Shown here: one piece after another, positions 52,874 through 63,292 of the stretch
Numbering within the stretch: the first letter of the stretch is position 1
Layout of the letters: each line of letters begins with the position of its first letter
DNA from: CALAGB01 sp963789565
Lineage (GTDB): Bacteria; Chloroflexota; Chloroflexia; Thermomicrobiales; Thermomicrobiaceae
DNA length: 64,000 bases
NCBI GenBank assembly: GCA_963789565.1
Contig: CAWBKX010000002.1
Span: forward strand, 2,666,001 to 2,730,000
Direction of reading: 5' to 3'
Notes under the pieces: generated by a model
The model's database searches: none
Told to the model about the DNA's origin: nothing
The model's input: the letters and a program-made list of their open reading frames with translations, nothing else
Program-made: the position numbers and the translations under genes

Positions 52874-54088
52874 ATGGAGGCTCAATCCGCCGCCGCCGCC
52901 AATTTCCTGCGCTGGACCCTCCTGCGCGCCGTCTTCCATCGTGGCTACGTCCTTGTCTCCAGCCTCTACTTCGTCATCAATGCCCACCTTTCGGCTTCTC
53001 AGCTCGAAGTTCTGGCGCTGGTTGTCGGCGCGACGTTGCTCGTTTCAGACATCCCAACCGGCGCCTGGTCCGACACCCTGAGTCGCAAGTGGCCGCTGGT
53101 GATCGGGCACATTTTTCTGGCGGTCGGCATGTTCATGACCGGCATCGTTACGTCATTCCCGTTGCTCATCGCCACGCAAATCCTCTGGGGAATCGGGTGG
53201 GGGTTCTCCAGTGGCGCCGACGTTGCCTGGATCACGGACGAGCTCGATCAGCCGGACCGCATCGACCAGGTGCTCACCGCCCGCGCGCGCTGGGAGCTCA
53301 TCGGCGGCGCCGGTGGAATGATCCTCTTTGGGTTGCTGGCCTGGGCGACCAGTCTGGCTTTCGCGACCGTGATATCCGGTGGCGCCATGGGCGCGGTAGG
53401 GTTGTACGTCGTGCTGGCGTTTCACGAGGACCACTTCGCACGCGTCGAGCGCCAGCCGCTGAGGGAGTTCTCTACAATCCTCAAGCGCGGCGTAAATCTT
53501 TCGCGACGCAATTCACGGATCATGCTGATGCTGGCCGCAACGTTGGTGCTAAACGGCGCCAGCGTCGTGACCTGGCTATTCCCCAAACAGCTCATCAACC
53601 TCGGATTCCCCAGTGACCCGATCATCTGGTACTCGGCACTCGGGGTTCTCTCGTCGTTGCTCGGCGTCGCTGTGCTGCACGCCGTCGAGGACCACATCCA
53701 TGGCGCGGGGGTCGCGCGCCGTGCATACGTGGCGGCGAGCGTCGCAGGCGTATTCGGTTTGCTGCTATTGGCCGGTGCGCCGGAAGCGCTCATCGGGTGC
53801 GTCGGCGTCCTTATGGTGCGGGGCATTGCGCTCAACGTCACGCGGGCCGTCAGCGTCATCTGGGTCAACCGGCAGGTCACCAGCGACGTGCGCGCGACCG
53901 TGCATTCCTTCCTGGGTCAGGCTGAGTCAGTCGGCGAGATTGTGGGCGGCATTGCACTGGCGCTCATCGCCCAATCAGGAGGGATCGCCGTCACGTTGAT
54001 GACGTCGGCCGTGCTCATCGCAATCGCCGCCGTATTGGTGGCTCAATCGCGCCGGGCTGATGCCCGAGTGACGGTTTCAGCCAGTTGA
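52874..54088 (+). CDS. MFS transporter
   Basis: A 404-residue protein with about 12 membrane helices: LLRAVFHRGYVLVSSLYFVI, then LALVVGATLLVSDIPTGAWS, where the motif-A position reads PTGAWSDTLSRKW. This is the pattern of bacterial MFS proteins of the tetracycline- or macrolide-efflux-like group. GADVAWITDELDQPDRIDQV after TM4 and FLGQAESVGEIVGGIALALI late in the protein are also typical. ATG 52874 was chosen (GGAACG upstream); a GTG 21 bases earlier is possible. The 266 bp before it carry only a GTAGGGGC-type repeat fragment and no gene. Confidence 0.85.
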   Translation: MEAQSAAAANFLRWTLLRAVFHRGYVLVSSLYFVINAHLSASQLEVLALVVGATLLVSDIPTGAWSDTLSRKWPLVIGHIFLAVGMFMTGIVTSFPLLIATQILWGIGWGFSSGADVAWITDELDQPDRIDQVLTARARWELIGGAGGMILFGLLAWATSLAFATVISGGAMGAVGLYVVLAFHEDHFARVERQPLREFSTILKRGVNLSRRNSRIMLMLAATLVLNGASVVTWLFPKQLINLGFPSDPIIWYSALGVLSSLLGVAVLHAVEDHIHGAGVARRAYVAASVAGVFGLLLLAGAPEALIGCVGVLMVRGIALNVTRAVSVIWVNRQVTSDVRATVHSFLGQAESVGEIVGGIALALIAQSGGIAVTLMTSAVLIAIAAVLVAQSRRADARVTVSAS

Positions 54089-54264
54089 GAAGAGTTATCT
54101 TTACTTGAAGTGGCATGGTCCGCCCTCTAATTGACGAGCGGAGTGGTCGTTGACCGCAAGCGACTCGTCGCCTACAAGTGTGACGCAATGCGTCGAGCGG
54201 CAGATGGTTTGACGGCGCGATTGATCGACGCATGATTCGCATTGACACTCTGTGGAGGTGAGAG

Positions 54265-55332
54265 ATGGCTGCTCCGACGACCGATTCCGCCATGTACCAG
54301 ACCATGCACCGACAACCTGACGATGTACGTGGGATCCTGGCTGAGGACTGGCCCGCCGCCAAGGAGGCCGCGGGACGCATCGCCAACGCCGGGCGCGTCT
54401 ATGTGGTCGGCATTGGCACCAGTTTTCATGCGGCGCAGATCGGTGGCTGGTTGTTGCGTGCCGCCGGTGCGGACGCGCGCGCCGTCATGTCCTACGACTT
54501 CGCCGTCTACCCCGATTCCTATCCGCTGCGTAGTGACGACGCCGTGATCGTCATGGCGCATACCGGCGTCAAGCGCTTCTCGGCTGAGTCATTGGCTCGC
54601 GCCACCGCCGCTGGGGTGACGGTCATCTCTGTCGGCAGCCAGGCTGCCGAGCACCCAGGCTCGCAGCAGGTGCTGCGCACGATCGAGCGGGAGAAGTCGG
54701 CCGCCTATACGTCGTCGCATGTCACGGCCATGACTGTTCTGGCGCAAATCGCTACCGAGCTGGGCGAGACGCGCAATGTGGCCGACGTTGCGGGTTTCCG
54801 TGAGGCGCTCGCAGCCTTGCCAGACCAGATCAGCGGCGTGCTGGCGCGGATGGACGAGATCGAGCCAGTGGCGCGTGAGGCGGTCGATAGGCTGGTGTAC
54901 GTCACCGGCGCCGGACCGAACGCCATCACGGCCACCGAGGCAGTCATCAAGGTGCGTGAGGCGGCCTATGGACACATCGACGCCCTGCCGGTCGAGCAAT
55001 TCCTGCACGGACCGATGGTCGGTGTGAACGCCGAGGACATGGCGGTCACGATCCACGTCTCGGGCAACGGTGAGACGCGCATTGCTGAAGTTTCGCGCGC
55101 GCTCAACGCGCTGGGCACGTCAATGTGGATCGTCGGCAAGCCGGTCGAGGGAATTCCTGACGCGCCGGTCTTTACACTGCCGGAAACGGTCGAGATGGTC
55201 TCGCCGCTCCTGGCCGTGGTGCCGCTGCAGCTCTTCGCCTATCACATGGCGGTGGCCAAGGGGATCAATCCGGACACGTTCCGCCGCGACAACCAGGTTT
55301 ACGCCGACGCATTCGCGCATTCGAGGTTGTAG
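54265..55332 (+). CDS. double SIS-domain protein (GlmS/AgaS-like isomerase domain)
   Basis: A 355-residue protein made of two sugar-isomerase (SIS) domains without a glutaminase domain. Domain 1 (about 25-165) has VYVVGIGTSFHAAQIGGWLL and VIVMAHTGVKRFSAESLARA; domain 2 (about 205-340) has YVTGAGPNAITATEAVIKVR, REAAYGHIDALPVEQFLHGP and VSGNGETRIAEVSRALNALG. The PVEQFLHGP string is characteristic of GlmS-like C-terminal halves, so phospho-amino-sugar isomerisation or deamination is likely. The start ATG 54265 is preceded by GGAGGTGAG. It is a single gene, followed by repeat DNA. Confidence 0.9.
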   Translation: MAAPTTDSAMYQTMHRQPDDVRGILAEDWPAAKEAAGRIANAGRVYVVGIGTSFHAAQIGGWLLRAAGADARAVMSYDFAVYPDSYPLRSDDAVIVMAHTGVKRFSAESLARATAAGVTVISVGSQAAEHPGSQQVLRTIEREKSAAYTSSHVTAMTVLAQIATELGETRNVADVAGFREALAALPDQISGVLARMDEIEPVAREAVDRLVYVTGAGPNAITATEAVIKVREAAYGHIDALPVEQFLHGPMVGVNAEDMAVTIHVSGNGETRIAEVSRALNALGTSMWIVGKPVEGIPDAPVFTLPETVEMVSPLLAVVPLQLFAYHMAVAKGINPDTFRRDNQVYADAFAHSRL

Positions 55333-55840
55333 AGGCTCCGACAACTCGGAAACGTAGAGGCGGGACCTGTGCCCGCCTTCATTGTCCTGGTATTCACTCG
55401 ACGTATTGTGGTCCAACGTGAACCGAGAATCTCCCGCTGCTCCACTGTCGCGCGGGTGCCACTCGTCGGGCGGTTCGCGCCCCGCGAAGGCGGGCAGGGA
55501 CGCCCGCCACTACGCTGGTCCACTGTCGCGCGGGTGCCACTCGTCGGGCGGTTCGCGCCCCGCGAAGGCGGGCAGGGACGCCCGCCACTACGCTGCTCCA
55601 CTGTCGCGTCTGTGCCGGTGATCGGGCGTCAGCCGTCCCGCGAAGGCGGTCAGGGGACGCCAGCCACTACACGGGTGGGGATCGGAACACCCACACACTG
55701 TAACGGTCTTGATACGCGAGAATCGGCCGGTGATTGTACACCGCGACACCCGCTCTTGTAGAGTGTCTTGTAGGGGTCTGATCGGTGTCCGCCGATTGGA
55801 GTTGAAGCGGGCACGCTGACTTTATGCTTGGGAGCCATCA
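55333..55840. other. 508-bp gene-free stretch with tandem repeats
   Basis: No gene. It contains the 78-bp tandem repeat array (55441 to about 55674) and, left of it, GTAGAGGCGGGACCTGTGCC, a related GC-rich fragment. Open frames cross the repeats only because the period is a multiple of three. The last 160 bp lead to the hydrogenase operon and should hold its promoter, but none with good sigma70 spacing was found. Confidence 0.5.
55441..55674. repeat. three-copy 78-bp tandem repeat
   Basis: Units begin at 55441, 55519 and 55597 (TCCACTGTCGCG). Copies 1 and 2 are almost identical; copy 3 is diverged in its second quarter. Each contains a palindrome, GGCGGGC-AGGGAC-GCCCGCC in copies 1 and 2. 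Such high identity suggests a recent duplication by slippage. The repeat sits between the SIS gene and the hydrogenase operon. Confidence 0.85.
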
Positions 55841-57018
<1,178 letters not shown>

Positions 57019-57019
<1 letters not shown>

Positions 57020-57483
57020 TGGATTCGCTGGTGGCTGACCTCGCCAATCAGCCGTATTTAGCGGGATTGGCGCCAAAATACGTCGAACTGCTGGCCGATT
57101 GCGCCACGCACGTCATCTGGTCGGCAGGCGAAACCATCTGTTCCGAAGGTGGGATGGCCAATTCTTTCTTCCTCATCTACCACGGCAAAGTGGCCATCGA
57201 GGTCGACGTTCCAGGTCCAGGAGTTGTGACCATCGAGACGCTGGACGCCGGTGACGTGCTCGGTTGGTCCTGGCTCTTCCCGCCCTACCGCTGGCACTTT
57301 GATGTGCGCGCGACCGAGCTAACCCGCATGATCGAGATCAACGCCTCCTGCCTGAGGGCCAAGATCGCAGAGGACCACGAATTCGGCTTCGAGATGATGC
57401 GCCGCTTTGCGCAGACGATCATCGAGCGCTTGCAGTCCACACGGCTTCAACTTCTGGACATGTATGGGCAGATAGATGGCTGA
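57019..57483 (+). CDS. stand-alone cyclic-nucleotide-binding-domain protein in the hydrogenase operon
   Basis: A 154-residue protein consisting of a single CRP-type cNMP-binding beta-roll: VIWSAGETICSEGGMANSFF, then LIYHGKVAIEV, LDAGDVLGWSWLFPPYRWHF and the helix after it. There is no DNA-binding helix-turn-helix and no catalytic domain. The segment DVLGWSWLFPPY takes the place of the phosphate-binding cassette (classically GELALIYxxxRAAT) and is diverged, so ligand binding is unproven. ATG 57019 overlaps the beta-subunit stop (ATGA), and its end overlaps the gamma subunit by 8 bp. It may be a regulatory subunit or an assembly factor of the hydrogenase. Confidence 0.85.
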
Positions 57484-58324
57484 GTCGGTGCTGCAGCCAG
57501 TTCAACCGATGTGCCCGCGCCCTGGAGTCGTGCGTCGTGTGGTTCGCGAGACCTCCGACACGTTCACGCTTAACATCGAGCTGTCCGAGCCGGAGGCCAG
57601 ATTCACGTATGCGCCGGGACAATTCAACATGCTTTATGCCTTCGGCATCGGCGAGGTGCCCATCTCGATTAGCGGCAACCCGACCGATGAGCACGTGATC
57701 ATCCATACCATCCGTGATGTCGGCGCCGTCACACACGCTATCTGCGCCATGAAACCGGGAGCGACGATCGGCCTGCGCGGTCCATTCGGACGCGGCTGGC
57801 CGATTGAGGAGAACGCCGGAAACGACGTATTGATCGTGACGGGAGGCGTCGGATTGGCGCCGCTGCGTTCCACCATCTACACACTCATCCGCGAACGAGC
57901 CCGCTACGGAAACGTGGCGATCATCTACGGCGCCCGCACCGCATCTGACCTGTTGTATGTGCGCGAGCTTGAGCGCTGGCGTGCCCGCTTCGATTTGGAT
58001 GCCGCTGTCACGGTCGATCGTGCCGACCGCGATTGGCACGGTCATGTCGGAGTGGTGACCAAGCTGATCCCCAAGGCCAACGTCGATCCAGCCCACACCA
58101 CGGCGTTTATCTGTGGGCCGGAAGTCATGATGCGTTTCACCATCCGGGAGCTGCAATCTCTTGGTCTGTCCGACGACCGCATCTTCCTCTCGATGGAGCG
58201 CAACATGCGCTGCGGCGTCGGACTATGCGGACATTGCCAGTTCGGACCGACGCTGATCTGCCGTGACGGCCCCGTCTATTCCTACGATCAGGTTCGACCG
58301 TTCTTCGGGATGAGAGAGTTCTAG
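57476..58324 (+). CDS. group 3b-like hydrogenase gamma subunit (FAD/NAD(P)-binding)
   Basis: A 282-residue flavoprotein of the ferredoxin-NADP reductase fold. FAD contact is at FTYAPGQFNMLYAFGIGEVP and ISISGNP; the NAD(P) region starts DVLIVTGGVGLAPLRSTIYT and includes FICGPEVMMRF. A C-terminal 2Fe-2S-type cluster is in RCGVGLCGHCQFGPTLICRD. This is the diaphorase part that exchanges electrons with NADP(H) or NAD(H) in cytosolic bidirectional hydrogenases. Its start overlaps the cNMP gene (ATGGCTGA), and its stop is followed at once by the small-subunit ATG. Confidence 0.92.
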   Translation: MAESVLQPVQPMCPRPGVVRRVVRETSDTFTLNIELSEPEARFTYAPGQFNMLYAFGIGEVPISISGNPTDEHVIIHTIRDVGAVTHAICAMKPGATIGLRGPFGRGWPIEENAGNDVLIVTGGVGLAPLRSTIYTLIRERARYGNVAIIYGARTASDLLYVRELERWRARFDLDAAVTVDRADRDWHGHVGVVTKLIPKANVDPAHTTAFICGPEVMMRFTIRELQSLGLSDDRIFLSMERNMRCGVGLCGHCQFGPTLICRDGPVYSYDQVRPFFGMREF

Positions 58325-59110
58325 ATGGTTTCACGCAAGCCGAAGCTGGCGGTCTGGAAGTTCTCCTCCTGCGATGGCTGTCAGCTCTCGCTCCTCGATT
58401 GCGAAGATGAGCTTCTAGCCGTCGCTGGAGCCGTAGACATCTCCTATTTTCTGGAGGCGTCCTCCGCTCCGATGAGAGGGCCGTACGATCTGTCGCTGGT
58501 CGAGGGTTCGATCACCACAGCGCACGATGCGGAGCGCATTAAGGCAGTGCGCAAAGCATCGAAGTTTCTGGTCACTATCGGCGCGTGCGCCACGGCGGGT
58601 GGTATTCAGGCATTGCGCAACTTCGCCAGCGTCGAGGACTACATCTCAGTCGTCTATGCCAGTCCGGAGTATGTGAACACGCTGGCGACCTCCACGCCGA
58701 TCAGCGAGCACGTGCCGGTCGACTTCGAGCTGCGCGGCTGTCCGATCAACAAGCGGCAATTGCTCGAGGTCATCAGCGCTTACCTGCAGGGACGCAAGCC
58801 CAACGTGTCGCCCGCCAGCGTCTGCCTGGAGTGCAAGCGTCGTGGCAATGTCTGCGTGATGGTGGCCCACGGCACGCCCTGTCTCGGACCGGTGACCCAT
58901 GCGGGTTGCGGTGCGCTCTGCCCAACCTATCAACGCGGCTGCTATGGCTGCTATGGACCGATGGAGACGCCCAATACACGCTCGCTGAGTCGCCAGTGGA
59001 TCCAGCTGGGCGTTAGCCGCCCCACCATCAATCGTGCGTATCAGACCTTCAACGCCTATGCCGAACCGTTCCGTCAGGAGAGCCTGAACCATGCCGACCA
59101 AGACGATTAA
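58325..59110 (+). CDS. [NiFe] hydrogenase small (delta) subunit
   Basis: A 261-residue electron-transfer subunit without a twin-arginine signal, so cytosolic. The proximal-cluster motif is VWKFSSCDGCQLSLLDCEDE (Cys16 and Cys19), then LVTIGACATAGGIQALRNFA, DFELRGCPINKRQLLEVISA and CLGPVTHAGCGALCPTYQRG, followed by CYGCYGPMETPN. These match the short group 3 small subunits. It carries iron-sulfur clusters linking the active site to the beta and gamma subunits. Its last 20 bases overlap the large-subunit gene in another frame. Confidence 0.93.
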   Translation: MVSRKPKLAVWKFSSCDGCQLSLLDCEDELLAVAGAVDISYFLEASSAPMRGPYDLSLVEGSITTAHDAERIKAVRKASKFLVTIGACATAGGIQALRNFASVEDYISVVYASPEYVNTLATSTPISEHVPVDFELRGCPINKRQLLEVISAYLQGRKPNVSPASVCLECKRRGNVCVMVAHGTPCLGPVTHAGCGALCPTYQRGCYGCYGPMETPNTRSLSRQWIQLGVSRPTINRAYQTFNAYAEPFRQESLNHADQDD

Positions 59111-60380
59111 GGTCGATAACCTCGCCCGGGTCGAGGGAGAGGGCGCCCTCTATGTGCGCGTGCGCGATGGCAAGCTGACCGACATCCGCTTTCGCATCTT
59201 CGAGCCGCCCCGCTTCTTCGAGGCGCTATTGCGTGGACGCCGGTTCAGTGAGGCACCCGACATCACCGCACGCATCTGCGGCATCTGTCCAGTCGCTTAT
59301 CAAATGAGCTCAGTCCATGCTCTGGAGCGGGCTGCAGGAGTGCAGGTTGGCGGGCAACTGCGCGAACTGCGGCGCCTGCTCTATTGCGGAGAGTGGATCG
59401 AGAGTCACGCGCTCCACATCTACCTGCTGCATGCGCCCGATTTCCTGGGCTACGACAGCGGCATCGCGCTCGCACGCGACCACGCAGACATCGTGCAACG
59501 CGGACTCGACCTCAAGAAGGTCGGCAACTCAATTCTCGCGCTGCTCGGCGGGCGTGAGGTGCATCCGATCAACGTGCGTGCGGGCGGCTTTTACTCAGTG
59601 CCGTCACGGGCTGATTTCGAGACGCTGCTCGAGCCGCTGAAGTGGGCACGTGAGGCCGCAGCCGAGACCATACGCTGGGTGGCAACGTTCGACTTCCCTG
59701 ATTTCGAGCCGAACTATGAGCTCGTCTCACTCAGTCATCCAGACGAATACCCGATGAACGAGGGGCGATTGATTTCGTCGGCCGGACTCGATATCGATCC
59801 GAAAGAGTTCGAGGAGCACATCATCGAGGAGCAGGTGCCGCATTCGCACGCACTGCACGCCCGGCTGCGCGAGCGAGGCGGCTACCTGGTGGGACCGCTG
59901 GCCCGCTACAGCCTCAACTTCGATCGGCTGAGTCCGCTCGCACAGGAGAGCGCACGCGCGGCGGGATTAGGAACGACCTGTCGAAATCCGTACCAGAGCA
60001 TCGTGGTGCGAGCGGTAGAGACGCTCTATGCCTGCGATGAGGCGCTGCGCATCATCGAGAACTTCGAGATGCCCGACGCCCCGTTCGTTGAGGTCGAGCC
60101 ACGCGCAGCGAGCGGCTGGTCCTGCACCGAGGCGCCGCGCGGAACGCTCTATCACGGTTATGAAGTGGACGAACAGGGCCTGATCACCTCGGCCCGCATC
60201 ATCCCGCCCACGTCGCAAAATCAGAAGATGATCGAGGACGACTTGCGCGGGGTCGTCACCAAGAATATCGAGATGCCGCGTGATGAGCTCTCGATCCAGT
60301 GCGAGCGCGTCATCCGCAACTACGACCCGTGTATCTCATGTGCGACCCACTTCCTAACGTTGGACATCGACCGGACGTGA
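59091..60380 (+). CDS. [NiFe] hydrogenase large (alpha) subunit, group 3b-like
   Basis: A 429-residue catalytic subunit. The N-terminal L1 motif ITARICGICPVAYQMSSVHA (Cys63, Cys66) and the C-terminal L2 motif NYDPCISCATH (Cys414, Cys417, His420) supply the four nickel-binding cysteines. Beyond His420 is a short tail, FLTLDIDRT, to be removed by the maturation protease after nickel insertion. The L1 and L2 sequences are of the group 3b (NADP-linked, sulfhydrogenase-like) type, known to oxidise or evolve hydrogen reversibly and sometimes to reduce sulfur. Genes for the Hyp maturation factors are not in the window. Confidence 0.94.
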   Translation: MPTKTIKVDNLARVEGEGALYVRVRDGKLTDIRFRIFEPPRFFEALLRGRRFSEAPDITARICGICPVAYQMSSVHALERAAGVQVGGQLRELRRLLYCGEWIESHALHIYLLHAPDFLGYDSGIALARDHADIVQRGLDLKKVGNSILALLGGREVHPINVRAGGFYSVPSRADFETLLEPLKWAREAAAETIRWVATFDFPDFEPNYELVSLSHPDEYPMNEGRLISSAGLDIDPKEFEEHIIEEQVPHSHALHARLRERGGYLVGPLARYSLNFDRLSPLAQESARAAGLGTTCRNPYQSIVVRAVETLYACDEALRIIENFEMPDAPFVEVEPRAASGWSCTEAPRGTLYHGYEVDEQGLITSARIIPPTSQNQKMIEDDLRGVVTKNIEMPRDELSIQCERVIRNYDPCISCATHFLTLDIDRT

Positions 60381-60859
60381 GCGCGGCGGTGGATCCGTCG
60401 TCACGTGTCCTGATTGTCGGGCTGGGGAACCGCTATCGTCAGGATGACGCTGTCGGTCTCCTCGTCGCTTCACGATTGAAGAACATCTCGGACGATGGTG
60501 TCGAGGTCCTGGAACATGACGGCGACCCGCTCGATCTGCTGCCAATCTGGACCGGCCGTACACTGGCGATCGTCATCGACGCGCTCAACCTGCGTCAAAC
60601 GGCTGGGACGATCTACGAATTCGACCCGGACGCGGATCTCCCGCCCAACCGCGAGTCGATCGTCTCCACTCATGGTCACAGCTTGTGGGACGCCTGGGAA
60701 CTGGCAATTCTTCTCAGTCAGCGACCAGATCGCGCGGTCATCGTCGCCGTCGCCGGGCGCCTGTTCGGTCAGGGCGCGGACCTATCGACCGAGGTTGAAG
60801 CTGCGATCGACGGGGTTGTCGAACGGGTGAATGAATTTGCTCAGCTGTTCCGGACCTAA
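60377..60859 (+). CDS. hydrogenase maturation protease (HyaD/HycI family)
   Basis: A 160-residue endopeptidase that would trim the C-terminal tail of the large subunit once nickel is in place. The signature is VLIVGLGNRYRQDDAVGLLV at the N-terminus; the metal-sensing acidic residues are in RQDDAVG and VIDALNLRQTAGTIYEF, and the His is in VSTHGHSLWDAWELAILL. The GTG start at 60377 overlaps the large-subunit stop by four bases; an ATG 39 bases earlier is possible but would overlap further. It is the last gene of the operon and converges on the BKACE gene. Confidence 0.9.
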   Translation: MSAAVDPSSRVLIVGLGNRYRQDDAVGLLVASRLKNISDDGVEVLEHDGDPLDLLPIWTGRTLAIVIDALNLRQTAGTIYEFDPDADLPPNRESIVSTHGHSLWDAWELAILLSQRPDRAVIVAVAGRLFGQGADLSTEVEAAIDGVVERVNEFAQLFRT

Positions 60860-60912
60860 CGCCCCGCTGGCTGCCACAGTTGCGGCCACTACGTTTACCT
60901 GCATATGTCCGC

Positions 60913-61638
60913 TCAGCCACCTGCACCCAGTGCCCGCGCCGCTTTGATCAATCCCGCGTTGCCTGACGTGCGCGACCCATCCGGATCAAAGACGGTGTCC
61001 TCGAGCCCGACCCTCGTGTCGATGCCCCGGCGCACGGAGTTTTCCAGAACAGCCCAGGTCACCGCGCCGTCCGCGTGCTGCAGGCGCGGAACTGTGATCC
61101 CGAACCGATCCAACGTCAAATGTATCTGCTCGACCAACTCAAGCGCGGCCTCGACACTCTCACCCACCTGTAGTTCACCGGGTTCGACGAGAATGCGCGT
61201 TGTGTGATTGCCCAGTCCCGACTCGCCGAGCTTCACCGCGTCCTCGACGGTCCAGACGCCCGCTTCGATTCCCACACCGATTTCCAGGAGAAGCCGCATC
61301 ACGTTCAGCGATCCCTCCTCCGAGAGGTTCACCGACGTGAAGTCCGGTTCGGTCCAGCCTTGAATGAGCTCGAGTCGACGTTGCAGATCCGGCTCGATCC
61401 ATGCGCCGGTCGTCACACCCACAGGAACGTCGCATGCATTACGTGCCGCTCGAACAACTGTGTCTACAACCGACGCGTGCAGTTGCTCACGGCCCTGCGA
61501 ATCTCGCGGATGCAGATGAATCGATCCGGCCCCGGCGGCCACCCAATCGACAGCGTCCCGCACCAACTCTTCAAGCGATTCCGGAAGTGCGGGATGGCGC
61601 TCTTTCGTGAAATCCCCGTTCAACGCGGCTTGCAACAT
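60913..61638 (-). CDS. BKACE-type (3-keto-5-aminohexanoate cleavage enzyme-like) protein
   Basis: A 241-residue TIM-barrel protein of the BKACE/DUF849 family, which condenses a beta-keto acid with acetyl-CoA and splits it. Visible marks are QAALNGDFTKERHPALP (substrate-side N-terminus), AGAGSIHLHPRDSQGREQL with the zinc-binding His-x-His, CDVPVGVTTGAWIEPD and ENSVRRGIDTRVGLEDTVFD near the C-terminus. It is shorter than the usual 270-310 residues. The start ATG 61638 has GGAGG upstream. It lies 13 bp after the M81 gene in the same direction, so the two are probably co-transcribed and may act in one catabolic route. Confidence 0.8.
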   Translation of the reverse strand: MLQAALNGDFTKERHPALPESLEELVRDAVDWVAAGAGSIHLHPRDSQGREQLHASVVDTVVRAARNACDVPVGVTTGAWIEPDLQRRLELIQGWTEPDFTSVNLSEEGSLNVMRLLLEIGVGIEAGVWTVEDAVKLGESGLGNHTTRILVEPGELQVGESVEAALELVEQIHLTLDRFGITVPRLQHADGAVTWAVLENSVRRGIDTRVGLEDTVFDPDGSRTSGNAGLIKAARALGAGG

Positions 61639-61651
61639 CGTTTCTCGCCTC

Positions 61652-63154
61652 CTAGCCGTTCCACTCCGTGTCCGGGTCGAGCGGCCAGATCGGTCGACGC
61701 AGGTTCTGGAACTCGAAGCGATTCAGGTTAGGGTTGGCCGCGCCGGGTGCGTCGACCTCGATGATTGAGTGGGCGATCGGCTCGAAATCGGCCCGAAAAT
61801 GACCGCGCGACTTAATCACCAGTAGCGGCTCGCGATCCGGCTGCACGCCCGCGACCTGAAAGTAGCCCTGGTCATTCGCGGCGTGTCGCACGCTGGTGAT
61901 CACCAATTTCAGGCCGCCGACGTCGATGCGCGCCGTCGGGCCACAACGCACTGACTGTCCTCGCACAACCGGACCAAGGCCAGTGAAGTTCCCGTCGCTA
62001 ATCACGGCCACGTGACCACGCACCCCAATGGGATCGCCATATTGACCGGGCGCGGCTTTGCCTCCAATACGGAAGGTGCCCTCATTTCCTACCCCAACTT
62101 CGATGGCTCGCTGAACTGTTTCGGGATCCCAGATCGATGCCGCGGCACCAGCCGCTTGTCGACGGATGAGTTCGTGCAGCAGATCGGTCGTGTCGCCAGA
62201 GCCGCCACCGCCCGGATTGTCCGCCACGTCAGCAAGGACCACCGGTTTGCCCGGATGCGTCGCAACCAGCTCGAAGGCTTGATTCACTGACTCCGGCACG
62301 GTCAGGATGTGCTTCAGGAAATTGTCACGAATGCTCCAGGCATAGCGGCCGATCTCGTCGGCGCAGCGCCTGCCAGCAGCAGGATCGGTGGACGTCACCA
62401 CGATCGAGGTTCCTGCCTGCGGGAAGTCGGCGTAGGGGAAACCGCCAAAGACCGAGACGTCCACGATGGTGGGCGATGCCTCCCACTCGAGACCGCGTTC
62501 GAGCAACTGCCGCATTGGCCCTTCCGCGGTGCGCATATTGATGGTCGGCGGCAGCATAGGCGGTTTTGAGATCGAGACGCTTGGACGTGGCATCTCACCG
62601 TTCAGAATGCGCGCCAGGCATTGCGCCGCCTCGACACCCCGCTCGTAGGCATCGATGTGTGGGTTGGTGTTGTAGGCGAAGACCGCGTCGACGACCGAGC
62701 AGAACTCGGCGGTGATGTTGCCGTGCAGATCGAGCTCGACCACTAATGGAACGTCCGGACCGATGACGTCGCGGATGGCGCGGCACAGATCTCCCTCGGC
62801 GTCGGGTGCGTTCTCGGCCAGCATGGCGCCGTGAAGATGAAGCAGCACGGCATCAACGTCACCTGCTGCCTGCAAATTGGAGATCAACGCGCCCTTTAGC
62901 CGGTCATACGCTGCGGCGGCGACGTTGCCGGAAGGGGTCGCATCGGCCGCCACGGTGCCGATCATTTCCCACCCCTCGTCCGCGCCGACCTCCAGGAAGC
63001 CGCCGATGCCCGTCTTGCTTCCTCGGAAACTGCGCAGGATTTCCTCTCCTTCGTGCACGTTGGAGCGCCCTTCAGCGAAGGACTCGAAGTTCGTGGGAAT
63101 GGGCGAGAAGGTGTTGGTTTCGTGAGAGATGCGTCCGACTGCGACTCGGGGCAT
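61652..63154 (-). CDS. M81 family metallopeptidase (MlrC-like), second copy
   Basis: A 500-residue MlrC-type protein: MPRVAVGRISHETNTFSPIP at the start, LVVELDLHGNITAEFCSVVD, AYNTNPHIDAYERGVEAAQC, ADVADNPGGGGSGDTTDLLH in the middle, and SRGHFRADFEPIAHSIIEVD near the end, with the same order of motifs as the paralogue at 36712-38199. Predicted metal-dependent amidase or peptidase. ATG 63154 was chosen by comparison with that paralogue (GGATGAG upstream); longer in-frame starts reach 63232. It leads a short leftward operon with the BKACE gene. Confidence 0.92.
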   Translation of the reverse strand: MPRVAVGRISHETNTFSPIPTNFESFAEGRSNVHEGEEILRSFRGSKTGIGGFLEVGADEGWEMIGTVAADATPSGNVAAAAYDRLKGALISNLQAAGDVDAVLLHLHGAMLAENAPDAEGDLCRAIRDVIGPDVPLVVELDLHGNITAEFCSVVDAVFAYNTNPHIDAYERGVEAAQCLARILNGEMPRPSVSISKPPMLPPTINMRTAEGPMRQLLERGLEWEASPTIVDVSVFGGFPYADFPQAGTSIVVTSTDPAAGRRCADEIGRYAWSIRDNFLKHILTVPESVNQAFELVATHPGKPVVLADVADNPGGGGSGDTTDLLHELIRRQAAGAAASIWDPETVQRAIEVGVGNEGTFRIGGKAAPGQYGDPIGVRGHVAVISDGNFTGLGPVVRGQSVRCGPTARIDVGGLKLVITSVRHAANDQGYFQVAGVQPDREPLLVIKSRGHFRADFEPIAHSIIEVDAPGAANPNLNRFEFQNLRRPIWPLDPDTEWNG

Positions 63155-63264
63155 GATCGGCTCATCCTTTCGGGGGGCTTCGTGCGTATCATTTCCAGGC
63201 ATCATAGTGGAAGCGCCTGACATGGCCAACACGACGGTGCCCTATCGCCCTATTCGATCGATTG

Positions 63265-63292
63265 ACCGGACTGGCAATGTGGCCAGCCCGGT
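63265..63292 (+). other. imperfect hairpin upstream of the cupredoxin gene
   Basis: ACCGG-A-CTGGC pairs with GCCAG-C-CCGGT around a short loop, with one mismatch, and TTCTTT follows. It lies 140 bp before the cupredoxin start with no rightward gene upstream. It could be a weak attenuator or chance. Confidence 0.3.

Noticed and set aside
55441..55674. CRISPR array
   Set aside because: The repeats are contiguous 78-bp units without unique spacers and no cas gene is present in the window.
55369..55761. Open reading frames crossing the 78-bp tandem repeats on both strands
   Set aside because: The frames stay open only because the repeat period is divisible by three; there is no ribosome-binding site and no family-like sequence.
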